From Candidatus Protochlamydia naegleriophila (GTDB lineage: Bacteria > Chlamydiota > Chlamydiia > Chlamydiales > Parachlamydiaceae): DNA of 64,000 nucleotides. A program made the translations under genes and the position numbers. The DNA lies in the NCBI RefSeq assembly GCF_001499655.1, contig NZ_LN879502.1, positions 1,550,001 through 1,614,000 on the forward strand, in the 5' to 3' direction. Shown one piece after another: positions 7,580 to 16,967 of this stretch; the stretch's first letter is position 1, and each line of letters begins with the position of its first letter. A model generated the notes under the pieces. That model saw only the letters and a list, made by a program, of their open reading frames with translations, made no database searches and was not told where the DNA came from.

Positions 7580-10500
7580 ATGAAGCTTTCTCGTTCTTTT
7601 CTCACGTATTGCTATGTCTTGATTTGGCTTTTCTTGCCTCTTCAGGCTTGGTGTTTTGAATCGATCTCAGATCTCTTCAAGGATGAATCGTTGGAAAACC
7701 TTTCACTCTCCTCAAGGGATGGTTTGATTTCTTCAGTCATTGCCAATCACGTATCGGCCATCAGCGGCGATTTTATTGATCAAGCGGTCGATTGTACGCT
7801 GGTGGGACCCGAACCGCTGACTTTGCAGCGCTTTTATTCCTCTCACCCTTCAAGCAGCATGGATGGATTAGATTATCCTTTAACAGATAAGAATCGGATG
7901 CCACAGAATGGGGCGACCTATCGTGCCTGGCAATTTAATCACTTTACAAAGCTTCATTTTCAAAGGGATGCATCTCAGAACACCAAACACACAAAGCTGC
8001 GCTCTTTTGTCCCCCATGCTTCCTATAGCCAAATGTTTCATGAATCGTGTGTGAGGGATAAGGATTATGAATCGGAGACGTGTGCCTTAAGTATTCTTCA
8101 TCACAAAGGAGTCACCAACTGTGCCTCTGGTAATATCAGTGCACGGACAAATCCTAAGAATGTGATCGCTCATTTTAATAAGAAGGAAAAGAGTGTCGAT
8201 GTCACTTTCGGTTCGGGGGATACGCGTCATTATGCCGGAAAAGATCTCGAATGGATTTCTAATAATATCCATATAAGTTCATGGGTTTTCCACCCTGTTC
8301 TAGAAAAAAAGGCAAACGGCAATCAAATAATCTATAAGGGCTCTAAATCAATAGAAGCATTTAATCGCTCAAAATCGGTCTTATATAGCTGGTACAAGTT
8401 TAAGTGGGCATCGAAAGAAGAATTGCAAGTGGTGACCAGCCACTATGCGCAGCCTATTATTTATCAATATCGTCAATTTGACGTGAAGGTAAAATCTTCA
8501 CTGGATTTTAGGAAAAGATACTACCTTACAAGCGTCCAAAGACCAGAGCAAGCTAAGGAGATCTATCACTACGTTCCAGACGTCAAGCAAGAAACGTGGC
8601 TCATTAAGCGTAAAGAACGGCGCAACAACCGCTTTATTGAAGTGGATTATTATGGAATGGGAGATCGCCCGGGTGAACTGTTCAAAATATCTATCAACAA
8701 CTTTGCAGATCCGCGCAATAACCGCGTGAGGTATTTAAAGGCCCCGGTTGGAGTCGATGCGACCCCGCTTATCACGCATGAATTTTTCTACGATTTTAAT
8801 TTCGAGATCAATAAGAACGCCGTTAAATTATTTCGTGGAGTGACATCTGTTTACGATGCTTACCGCCGCAAGACTTGCTACCACTATAATGACAACCAGC
8901 GCCTCGAAAAGTGCGTACAGTTTGTCCAAGGGAAACCCTATCACCAAACGCTCTACTGTTGGAAAGAATGCATCGATTCCCTCGTTGGAAATGCTTCGAT
9001 GGTTCCAGCCAATGCTTTTGAACAGGCAAATTTGAAAGGACGCATCATTCAGGATGGACAGGGAGACATTGTATCCGCCCGATTATTCGACTATGATCGA
9101 CGCGGTAACATCGTAGAAGAATCCCTTTATGGACATCTAACAGGTAAAACTTTCACTCCCCTTATTTTTGATCATAAAAAACAAACGATTCGCAAAGGGG
9201 CTGAAGTTTACCGCAAACAGTTTGTGTATTCACACGACGATTTCAACCTGCTTTTAGAAGAAAAAGAAGACAATGGCCGCAGGATTATTTATCGATATGT
9301 GCCCAATTCCGATTTAATTGCTAGCAAGTTCTTATGTGAAAGGGACCGTATTTGCTTGCGAGAATTTTACGAGTATGACGAAAACAATGCCCTGGTCAAA
9401 ATGATCAGCGATAATGGCTCTGCACTAGGGAAAGATGATTTGTCATACGTAACAGAGCGGCATATTAATTATTACTTCCCCAAAAAAACAGTCCCTGTTG
9501 GTTTGCCAGAAAGAACGGATGAAATGTATCTAGACGTAGATACCATGCAGGAAAAACTTCTTAAGCGAACGTTATCGATCTATACGCAAGATGGAAAGCT
9601 GCTTAGGCAAGATATTTTTGATGCTAATGAGGTTTATCGCTATTCACTTGGTTGGGAGTATGATTCCTATGGGCATGTCATCAAAGAGGTTAATGCTCTT
9701 GGGCAGACCATTTATAGAAACTACGACAAGTGCGGCAATCTCACGAGGGAACAAGGTCCTCGCTACGATTTTTATACCGAACATCTGTATGACTATTCCA
9801 ATCGTTGCATTCAAAGCAAAGAAGTTCACCCGGGTCAAACATTTATCACAAGCTATCGCTACGACCTCATCGGCAATCGCATTGCCAAAGTAGATCGTTA
9901 TGGAAATGAGACGACCTATCACTATGACGACCTTAACCGCTTGATTCAAACAACGTATCCAACTGTCTGGAGTGAAAAGGGATGGAGCAGGCCTACGACT
10001 AAAACGGAGTATGATTGCGTTGGCAACATTATCCAAGCAACTGATGAGCGGGAATTATGCACAAAGACGCGCTACAACACCCGCGGTAAGGTCATCTCAA
10101 CTTTGCTTCCCGATGGTCAATTGGAATCTTCAGAATACAATTTAGATGGAACCCTAGCCAAAAAAATAGCCTCTAATGGAACACAAACGCACTTCGAGGT
10201 TGACTGCTTTGGTAGGATCACTAAAGAAACCATGTATTCTGCTCAAGGTGTCTTATTAGCCGGTAGCTCTCAAACCTATTACGGCATGCATAAAGCCTCC
10301 TCGACCGATGCCTCTGGCTTAACTACGGCCTATCTTTATGATTGGGCGGGCCGTTTGCGCCAAACCATTTGTCAGGACAAAGTGGAAACATATGTCTATG
10401 ATTCGCTCGGTAGAATGGTCAAAAAGAAGGAAGCCTATGGAGAGAATCAATTCAAAATCACCTGTTTAGAATACGACTTGCTCGATCGCACCATCGAGGA

Positions 10501-13165
10501 GAGGATTGAAGATGAGCAAGGAAGAGTCTTAAGGAAAGCGAGCTATTGCTATGACCCTTTAGGGAACCGAACGCATGTAACCGAAGAGACGAATGCTGGC
10601 CCAAGTACGCGGGTTGCCATTTACAATTCTGATAAGAAAGTAGCGGTGACAATTGATCCTGCAGGCAATCAGACTCACATCAGCTATAACTATGCTTATC
10701 GCAACCAAATCGGGCAGCTCGTTTTACAAGTCACGTCTACTGACCCTCTTGGACGCCGTACCGTGACGACTTGTGATGCCCTCGAAAAGCCGGCCAGTAT
10801 CCAACAATTAGACCCTTATGGCCTCCTATTGAGCCATCAAGAACTCGCTTATGATCTCAAAGGCAATGTCATTCACATCTGCGATCGCATCATAGTAAAT
10901 GGACAGAAGCAAGGACATGTTGATACGACATTTGTCTATCAGGAAACCAATCAGCTCATTTGCCTAACACAAGCCAAGGGGCTGCCTGAACAGCAAATCA
11001 CCTATTTTCACTACAATATGGCAGGCCAGAAAGAATTAACTGTTAAGCCCGACGGCTCTTTGTTGCATGAGCGGTATGATGCACTCGGGCGGTTGGTTAG
11101 CCAAGAGGCAAGCGATCGTTCGATTCATTACATCTATACCTATAATCAAAGGCATCAGCCAGTCGACGTCTTTGATGCCATCCATCAGGCTCATTCCTCT
11201 TTTAGCTACGATGCAAGAGGCAGATTGCTCCAAGAAGTCCTTTCCAATGGTTTAAGCTTAGCTTATGAGTATGATGGATTGGATCGAGCCAAGAGCATCA
11301 TTTTGCCGGATGGAAGCCGCATTGCCTATCTCTATGATGCGGCCAATTTGCGCGAAGTCGAGCGTTTAAAAAAAGGCCGCAGTCTCTATGTCCATCGCTA
11401 TGAGGCGTTTGATTTAGCCGGCCTTCCTCTTAAAATGACCCGCCCCGACCAACAAGTCGTGAATTACCTCTACGATTCGTCGAAAAGAGCCACAAGCCAA
11501 GAAAGCCCTTTTTATAAACAAAGTGGAGTAACATTTGATCGTGCTGGAAGGCTCTTGCAATATGCAAGAGAAGATGGCGTAGGTTCCATGCATTATGCTT
11601 TTGCTTACGACAATCTGGATCACCTCATTCATGAAACGGGACCCTTTCCTCATGCCTATCTCTGCGATTCGCTTCACAACCGACTCTTTAAAGATGCTAC
11701 AGCTTATCGATTGAATGGGCTGCATCAGCTGATTCAGCAAGGCAGCAGCACGTATACCTATGATTTGAATGGCAATTTAGCTTCGGAAAGCAAAGAGGGA
11801 AAGCTAAAAACATATAGCTATGATCAATTTAATCGCTTGACCTGCGTGCGAACCGATGAAGGAGAGATTCATTACTTATATGACGCCTTTCATCGCAGAA
11901 TTGCAAAAATTGCCCAAGGCAAACCGATTCGCTATCTCTATGTTGGCAAAGATGAAATTGGCAGCGTCGACGAAACGGGTGAGATTCAGGAATTGCGTCT
12001 CCTTGGCCACGGACATGGCGCTGAAATTGGGGCGAGCCTTGCAATTGAGCTAAAGGGAAAAGTATTTATTCCGACCCATGATTTTTCTGGGCACATCGCT
12101 CAACTGAGCGATTTAGAAGGACAGTGCATCGAGACCTATCGCTATAGCACTTTTGGCGAGTCGGCAATTTACGATGCCAAAGGGCAAGCCGTACCTCATT
12201 CAACAGTCGGCAATCCTTGGCAGTTTTCCAGTAAGAGAGTCGATGTAGAGACGGGATTCGTCTTCTTTGGCAGGCGCTATTATGATCCCGAAACGGGACG
12301 CTGGACAACTGCCGATCCGGCAGGATTTGCCGATGGCCCTAACTTATATGCCTATCTTCATCACCAGCCTCTGAATGCGTTTGATCTATATGGATTGATG
12401 GAAGAAAAGGAGGGACAGGACGAAAAAAATTATCCACTTGCCAACGTTGACTACAATGACAAGAGTGTATCGAATACCCAGCAGCCGGAAGATGGCTCGC
12501 CCAATGAAGCGCCGCTTGGATTCATGGAAAAGAAGACTGGCAAGAAATCGCGCATGCAGTACTGCGGGTTCAATCAGGTGCTGGAGATGGGCATCGGCTT
12601 CATGCATGGCATCATGAATAAATTGAGCGATGCTTATGCGAGTGCGAAGCTGCTTTCAACGATGGCGAATGATCACTTTGTCACAATTAATAATAATTCT
12701 TCTCGAGGATTTATTTTAGATCTCGTACGCTGTGCTTTTGAACTCTACTTTCATGCTCAAACAAAGGCTGTTAGAGTTCAGCAGAAAGTATGGGATGCCT
12801 ATTTTGCGCATGCGAAGCCTGGGGGCGTTTACCTGCATTTTTGTCACAGTGAAGGAGCCATCATTACGCGTAACGCCTTAATGACCTACTCAGAAGAGCT
12901 GCGGAAGCGAATCATCGTCGTGGCAATTGCGCCGGGCGCCTACATCGAGGATAAGTATGCTATGGAAGTCACTCATTATCGGAGTAAGAGGGATATTGTC
13001 CCCATGCTAGATTTTGTGGGGGCATCGCGTTGCCGCCACTCGACAGTGGTGCTCGATCCCCATCAAGATGCAGGCTGGTTTGACCATTCTTTCGATAGTC
13101 CGACTTATCAGGATGCTCGAAAATATCATATAGATCTATATCAAGAACAATATGGAAAAAGATAA
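7580..13165 (+). CDS. Secreted Rhs/YD-repeat protein with DUF687-like C-terminal domain
   Basis: An 1861-residue protein. Residues 1-25 form a signal peptide. From about residue 450 to 1560 there are many YD-type repeats (for example GNLTREQGPRYDFYTEHLYD), expected to build an Rhs shell. The Rhs core RYYDPETGRWTTADPAGF begins at residue 1566 and ends at LYGL near 1606, where Rhs proteins usually switch to a variable C-terminal domain. Here the 255-residue tip contains HFCHSEGAIITRNAL (Ser1757 in an alpha/beta-hydrolase-like nucleophile context) and VVAIAPGAYI, which I relate to the Chlamydia DUF687 family. That tip call is from memory of motifs. The stop codon overlaps the next start (TAATG), so the partner is translationally coupled. 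Confidence 0.88.
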   Translation: MKLSRSFLTYCYVLIWLFLPLQAWCFESISDLFKDESLENLSLSSRDGLISSVIANHVSAISGDFIDQAVDCTLVGPEPLTLQRFYSSHPSSSMDGLDYPLTDKNRMPQNGATYRAWQFNHFTKLHFQRDASQNTKHTKLRSFVPHASYSQMFHESCVRDKDYESETCALSILHHKGVTNCASGNISARTNPKNVIAHFNKKEKSVDVTFGSGDTRHYAGKDLEWISNNIHISSWVFHPVLEKKANGNQIIYKGSKSIEAFNRSKSVLYSWYKFKWASKEELQVVTSHYAQPIIYQYRQFDVKVKSSLDFRKRYYLTSVQRPEQAKEIYHYVPDVKQETWLIKRKERRNNRFIEVDYYGMGDRPGELFKISINNFADPRNNRVRYLKAPVGVDATPLITHEFFYDFNFEINKNAVKLFRGVTSVYDAYRRKTCYHYNDNQRLEKCVQFVQGKPYHQTLYCWKECIDSLVGNASMVPANAFEQANLKGRIIQDGQGDIVSARLFDYDRRGNIVEESLYGHLTGKTFTPLIFDHKKQTIRKGAEVYRKQFVYSHDDFNLLLEEKEDNGRRIIYRYVPNSDLIASKFLCERDRICLREFYEYDENNALVKMISDNGSALGKDDLSYVTERHINYYFPKKTVPVGLPERTDEMYLDVDTMQEKLLKRTLSIYTQDGKLLRQDIFDANEVYRYSLGWEYDSYGHVIKEVNALGQTIYRNYDKCGNLTREQGPRYDFYTEHLYDYSNRCIQSKEVHPGQTFITSYRYDLIGNRIAKVDRYGNETTYHYDDLNRLIQTTYPTVWSEKGWSRPTTKTEYDCVGNIIQATDERELCTKTRYNTRGKVISTLLPDGQLESSEYNLDGTLAKKIASNGTQTHFEVDCFGRITKETMYSAQGVLLAGSSQTYYGMHKASSTDASGLTTAYLYDWAGRLRQTICQDKVETYVYDSLGRMVKKKEAYGENQFKITCLEYDLLDRTIEERIEDEQGRVLRKASYCYDPLGNRTHVTEETNAGPSTRVAIYNSDKKVAVTIDPAGNQTHISYNYAYRNQIGQLVLQVTSTDPLGRRTVTTCDALEKPASIQQLDPYGLLLSHQELAYDLKGNVIHICDRIIVNGQKQGHVDTTFVYQETNQLICLTQAKGLPEQQITYFHYNMAGQKELTVKPDGSLLHERYDALGRLVSQEASDRSIHYIYTYNQRHQPVDVFDAIHQAHSSFSYDARGRLLQEVLSNGLSLAYEYDGLDRAKSIILPDGSRIAYLYDAANLREVERLKKGRSLYVHRYEAFDLAGLPLKMTRPDQQVVNYLYDSSKRATSQESPFYKQSGVTFDRAGRLLQYAREDGVGSMHYAFAYDNLDHLIHETGPFPHAYLCDSLHNRLFKDATAYRLNGLHQLIQQGSSTYTYDLNGNLASESKEGKLKTYSYDQFNRLTCVRTDEGEIHYLYDAFHRRIAKIAQGKPIRYLYVGKDEIGSVDETGEIQELRLLGHGHGAEIGASLAIELKGKVFIPTHDFSGHIAQLSDLEGQCIETYRYSTFGESAIYDAKGQAVPHSTVGNPWQFSSKRVDVETGFVFFGRRYYDPETGRWTTADPAGFADGPNLYAYLHHQPLNAFDLYGLMEEKEGQDEKNYPLANVDYNDKSVSNTQQPEDGSPNEAPLGFMEKKTGKKSRMQYCGFNQVLEMGIGFMHGIMNKLSDAYASAKLLSTMANDHFVTINNNSSRGFILDLVRCAFELYFHAQTKAVRVQQKVWDAYFAHAKPGGVYLHFCHSEGAIITRNALMTYSEELRKRIIVVAIAPGAYIEDKYAMEVTHYRSKRDIVPMLDFVGASRCRHSTVVLDPHQDAGWFDHSFDSPTYQDARKYHIDLYQEQYGKR

Positions 13166-13701
13166 TGCGCTTCATAGGGATAACCATTTGTGCTCTAATC
13201 ACTGTTTTGAGCATGTCTTTTAGCTTCTTCAAGTCGAAGCCGCGCGATTATGCCGATATCGCCCGCGAGATTCGAGGCAATGTAGGTAAGAAGCTTTCCA
13301 AAAAACATCGAATGAATCTGATCGGAGTAGGAGGAGGGATGATGGGGTCGGTCTACATGATTGGACTCAGCTTTCAAGTGCGCCATCCCCTAGAAAGGGA
13401 GGAAGCTCGTTATTTGGTCGTCGATTGTACCGAAGAGCTATTGGCAGCAGTCAATGGCAATGAAGCCATACGGCCCTATTTGAGAGACTTTCCTTTTACA
13501 ACAAAGAACGTTCGTATAGTCATTTTTTCTGTTCAGCCAAATGGAAAAGATGTATGCGATCCTGCTATTTGCGTGGCATCGGTTTCAGAGAGTGATGAAA
13601 TTTGCTATCGCACTCAAGAACCCAATAGTCCAACTTATAAAAATCGATGCTATGAACCATATGCTGAAGCACGAGCTCAGATCTTAGGCGAATCCCTTTA
13701 A
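13165..13701 (+). CDS. Small membrane-anchored partner of the Rhs protein
   Basis: A 178-residue protein starting at the ATG that shares its A with the Rhs stop codon. An N-terminal hydrophobic segment (residues 3-22) anchors or exports it; a Gly/Met-rich hydrophobic patch MNLIGVGGGMMGSVYMIGLS follows at 50-69, and the C-terminal half has four cysteines (residues 132, 137, 151 and 160) that suggest disulfides outside the cytosol. No family is recognised. Position, coupling and duplication together with the Rhs tip are what is known for Rhs immunity proteins, but a structural or export partner is equally possible. Confidence 0.75.
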   Translation: MRFIGITICALITVLSMSFSFFKSKPRDYADIAREIRGNVGKKLSKKHRMNLIGVGGGMMGSVYMIGLSFQVRHPLEREEARYLVVDCTEELLAAVNGNEAIRPYLRDFPFTTKNVRIVIFSVQPNGKDVCDPAICVASVSESDEICYRTQEPNSPTYKNRCYEPYAEARAQILGESL

Positions 13702-13714
13702 ACAGTCCACTAGA

Positions 13715-13756
13715 CGCTCACTATGGGCTTTAAAATCAGTCAGCCTAAAGGCCTCT
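13715..13756 (+). repeat. Interspersed repeat with GGCCTAAAGGCC-type core (solo copy)
   Basis: CGCTCACTATGGGCTTTAAA followed by ATCAGTCAGCCTAAAGGCCTCT matches the two arms of the element at 29857-30069 with few differences. It lies exactly between the partner gene and the orphan Rhs-tip copy, i.e. at the junction of the duplication. Confidence 0.8.
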
Positions 13757-13800
13757 AACAACATCAATAAATGTCCACGTATCTTGTATGGCGAAGGCGC

Positions 13801-13890
13801 TGGTTTGACCATTCTTTCGATAGTCCGACTTATCGGAATGCTCAAAGATATCATTGTAAAGAATATCAGCAACAATATGGAAAGAGATAA
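13801..13890 (+). pseudogene. Orphan fragment of the Rhs C-terminus
   Basis: The 29 codons WFDHSFDSPTY...QQYGKR plus stop duplicate the last codons of the Rhs gene (13076-13165), with in-frame substitutions. Homology starts near 13793. The TAATG overlap with the following partner copy is also preserved. It has no start codon or Rhs body of its own, as in known orphan Rhs-CT modules. Confidence 0.9.
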
Positions 13891-14426
13891 TGCGCTTCAT
13901 AGGGATAACCATTTGCACTCTAATCGCTATTTTGAGCATGTCTTTTAGCTTCTTCAAGTCGAAGCCGCGCGATTATGTCGATATCGCCCGCGAAATTCGA
14001 GGCAATGTGGGCAAGAAACTTTCCAAGAAACATCGAATGAACCTGATCGGAGTGGGAGGAGGGATGATGGGGTCAGTCTACATGATCGGACTCAGCTTCC
14101 AAGTGCGTCATCCTCTGGAGTAAAACGAAGTCCGTTATCTGATCGTTGACTGTGCAGAGGAACTAATAAACGCAGTCAATGCTAACGAGGAAATTCGCCC
14201 CTATCTTCGCGATTATCCCTTCACAACTAAAAATGTGCAAATTTTTATTTTTTCAAGTACTTCTAAAGGTGGAGATGTGTATGACCCCTACATAGGAGCT
14301 AGCTGGATTGCAGAATCAGATAAGATTTCTTATTGTACATCTGAGCCTAGCAAAATAACTTATAAAAATAAGTATTACGAACCATATGCCGAAGCACGGG
14401 CTAAGGTCTTGGGCGAATCCCTTTAA
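13890..14426 (+). pseudogene. Second copy of the Rhs partner gene, interrupted by a stop
   Basis: It has exactly the same length as 13165-13701 at an offset of 725 bp. Residues 1-77 are almost identical to the first copy. Codon 78 is TAA (14121-14123) where the first copy has Arg. After the stop the frame stays open to the same end (GESL) but the sequence is clearly more diverged, although the cysteines at the start of the domain are partly lost. A truncated 77-residue membrane peptide could still be made. The conserved reading frame suggests the stop is recent. Confidence 0.85.
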
Positions 14427-14542
14427 TTGGATAAAAAATGCGTGATCAGAAAGAATTTCCAAGAATACTTAAGCGCCCTACTTTTGCTTATTTAAGGCAG
14501 AGAAAAAAGAATTAAAAAGCCGTTTATTACAAGAGAGTGGAA

Positions 14543-14569
14543 ATGTATCGATTCGTCTTTTTTGCATAG
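14543..14569 (+). CDS. Possible aromatic mini-ORF, 8 aa, before an outer membrane gene
   Basis: An ATG after GAGAGTGG opens an 8-codon frame, MYRFVFFA, with one Tyr and three Phe codons. It is preceded by TTACAAGAGAG, the same 11 bases that precede the Phe leader at 5675. No strong terminator follows; a weaker GAAGCTTTTT hairpin (14598-14642) does. Very short, so chance cannot be excluded. Confidence 0.25.
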   Translation: MYRFVFFA

Positions 14570-14702
14570 TTACTGATCCTTGAAGGAACCAACGACTGAA
14601 GCTTTTTCTCAATTTTGCTTAATGCAACCTAAAAAAAGCTTCTTGCAAAAAACAGGACAAAGCCCTTTTATCTGGCTTAATCAATTAAGGCTTCGCAATC
14701 AA

Positions 14703-15632
14703 ATGTTTGTTACAAGATTCTTTATTGCCATTCTGATTACTATTTTTAGCTTGAGCTTAGAAGCCGATGAAGACAAGAAGGCTCTCGATAACAACAAAAG
14801 CGACTCATCCAATCTAAGCGGCAATCAAGAAGCTGAACAGACTATTAAGGCCGGGAATTTGTCTTTTCCGGTTTCCCAACAACCAACGCCCCTTATCTCT
14901 TTCGGACAAAATGTACTGAATAAGAAACAAGCACAGCTCGTCGTTTTGACAAACGAATTTAAAGGCAAAGACAACTATTTTATTAACATTGCCCCCTCCC
15001 TCATCTATGGATTAACCGACAATCTTTCGGTCACCCTGTTTGGCCCATTGGCTGTTCGCTATAGACAAGATGAGCATCGCTCATCAGGGCCTCAAGACGC
15101 CATCGTTCAGTTAGAATATGCATTCTACACAAAGGCTTATCGCACCTTCTATGATCAAGCCACCATCGTTGCCAATGTCTCTATTCCAACCGGATCGGTA
15201 AAAAAAAATCCCCCTACTGGATTTGGAGCCAATAGCTTTTTTATTGGAGGAACCTACTCTCGCATGAAAGTCGATTGGTTTTATTTTACTTCGTCTGGAG
15301 GGATATTAACCACAAGCAGCCACCGCACAAAAATTGGGGATCAATTTTTGTATCAGTTAGGTTTCGGAAGGAGGATCATGAACAGCAAAGAGTGGTTAGT
15401 CGCTTGGATGATAGAATTCAATGGCATCTACTCGTGGAAAGATCGCATAATCGGCGAGCAAAACCCAGATTCGGGCGGTAATGTCATTTTAATGACTCCA
15501 TCTCTCTTTATTTCTTCGGTTGAGAGCTTGGTTGTTCAAATTGGCTTAGGCATTCCCCTCGTACAAAAGTTAAACGGCCGCCAAAATAAAACTGACTATA
15601 TTCTAAACTTAAATGTGAGCTGGACATTTTAA
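14703..15632 (+). CDS. Outer membrane beta-barrel protein
   Basis: The start at ATG 14703 gives a 309-residue protein with a clear signal peptide (MFVTRFFIAILITIFSLSLEA). A TTG-started extension to 14580 would bury the signal peptide and is rejected. The mature part alternates polar and hydrophobic residues in strands, e.g. LIYGLTDNLSVTLFGPLAVRY and YILNLNVSWTF, and ends in Phe, as needed for outer membrane insertion. The arrangement recalls the Phenol_MetA_deg/transporter barrel family. It is probably a pore for small molecules; the substrate is unknown. It converges with the HAD gene, whose end at 15676 is 44 bases away. Confidence 0.75.
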   Translation: MFVTRFFIAILITIFSLSLEADEDKKALDNNKSDSSNLSGNQEAEQTIKAGNLSFPVSQQPTPLISFGQNVLNKKQAQLVVLTNEFKGKDNYFINIAPSLIYGLTDNLSVTLFGPLAVRYRQDEHRSSGPQDAIVQLEYAFYTKAYRTFYDQATIVANVSIPTGSVKKNPPTGFGANSFFIGGTYSRMKVDWFYFTSSGGILTTSSHRTKIGDQFLYQLGFGRRIMNSKEWLVAWMIEFNGIYSWKDRIIGEQNPDSGGNVILMTPSLFISSVESLVVQIGLGIPLVQKLNGRQNKTDYILNLNVSWTF

Positions 15633-15675
15633 GCCGCGAGACTCCAGCAAAAATCTAATGCCTTGCACAAAGTTA

Positions 15676-16866
15676 TCAGTCCTCATCTTGAAGTTCATTT
15701 AGCGAATAGTAATCCCAGCGACCAGAAGAATCTTGCCTGGGAATATACTTAAGCTCATAAAAGGACTTACCTATCCCCTCTTGCAATACATTCAAAACTT
15801 TTAGGGTGCCTTCAACATGTTGACTATCTTGGCCACTTGCATTTCGAATCATAACGCATTGAGCTAATGGATTATTGCGCCATACTTCTTCTAGTCCGAC
15901 ATGAAAGGCCACATGAGCATTTTTATGCATGGGGAAATCAACTTGGGTATCGCCAATAGTCACTATTAAAGCCTTCGGAAACTGCTTAAGCCTTTCTGCA
16001 ATGTGCTTACTTGTCGTCAGCCCTTTGTTCGTCTTGCTGATTAAAAGATAATTAAATCCTTGATCTCCTCGTTTCGCAAGTCCAGTGGCCATCTGTTTTT
16101 GCGATAGCGCCAGTTTAGATACTAAATAGTGAGGCCGATTTATTTCATCCTGGATCCATTTATAAGACAAAGAAGTACTCCAAGGAGGATTGGTCGTATG
16201 CGTTTCGATTAATGCCCCATTACTAATGAGTCGAAAATCTGGATCTAAGTGCTCGCGAATTGCCGATACAATGGAATTAAATTCTGGTGCCGTCTCACGG
16301 GAGGAAGAATGTTCGAATTGCAATGCATTTAATTCCGCTTGAAGAGCCTGCGCTAATTCTTTTTGCGGCGCCGTTCCAATACTCATCACTTCTCTTAAAA
16401 AAGCATGAATCAAAAGAGATCCCAATTCTACAGCAATCTCTGGGGAATATTCATCCACGACTTCCAACTTTCCATCGCATTGCATTTGATGACCACCTAA
16501 GACACCAAAAATGGCAACCCGATTCTCCGAAAGCTCTTTTTCAAAAGAAGATCCAAAGACTTTATTTAGAGGAACACTTCCACGACGCCATGGCTCTAAG
16601 CTCGAATCATTATCAATTGGCGTGCCAGAAATAAAGGTAAGAGCTGTCATGTCATTTTCCAATAACAACTTTACAGCATTGATGACTCTTGGATCTGCAA
16701 TTGCTTCAACGCTGTCTCTAACCACGCCATCAACATCTGAGATGACAAGGATCTGCTCAATCATTTCCCCATTCCGAAATGGCTCAGGAATAAAAACTTC
16801 TTCTGATTGAATACTGCTGCTGACACTCAAAGCAAGCGAAAGCCAGAATAGACTCAATAACCGCAT
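15676..16866 (-). CDS. Exported HAD-superfamily phosphatase-like protein
   Basis: A 396-residue protein with a signal peptide (residues 1-21). HAD motif I is ISDVDGVVRD with Asp44 as nucleophile and Asp46 as acid; motif II is FISGTP; motif IV is TIGDTQVDFPM. The layout, with a large insert between motifs II and IV, is like the Cof or trehalose/sucrose phosphatase group. Catalysis would be hydrolysis of a phosphate ester in the periplasm or beyond. An exported HAD enzyme is less usual than a cytosolic one. The substrate is not deducible. Confidence 0.78.
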   Translation of the reverse strand: MRLLSLFWLSLALSVSSSIQSEEVFIPEPFRNGEMIEQILVISDVDGVVRDSVEAIADPRVINAVKLLLENDMTALTFISGTPIDNDSSLEPWRRGSVPLNKVFGSSFEKELSENRVAIFGVLGGHQMQCDGKLEVVDEYSPEIAVELGSLLIHAFLREVMSIGTAPQKELAQALQAELNALQFEHSSSRETAPEFNSIVSAIREHLDPDFRLISNGALIETHTTNPPWSTSLSYKWIQDEINRPHYLVSKLALSQKQMATGLAKRGDQGFNYLLISKTNKGLTTSKHIAERLKQFPKALIVTIGDTQVDFPMHKNAHVAFHVGLEEVWRNNPLAQCVMIRNASGQDSQHVEGTLKVLNVLQEGIGKSFYELKYIPRQDSSGRWDYYSLNELQDED

Positions 16867-16967
16867 ACAAATCCCTTTGATTAAAGTATAGATAGGAAAA
16901 ATTTATTGCTTACTACCAACGATCCTGCTCTCTTCCATTCTATGGGATTGGTCTGCCAAAATACCTT

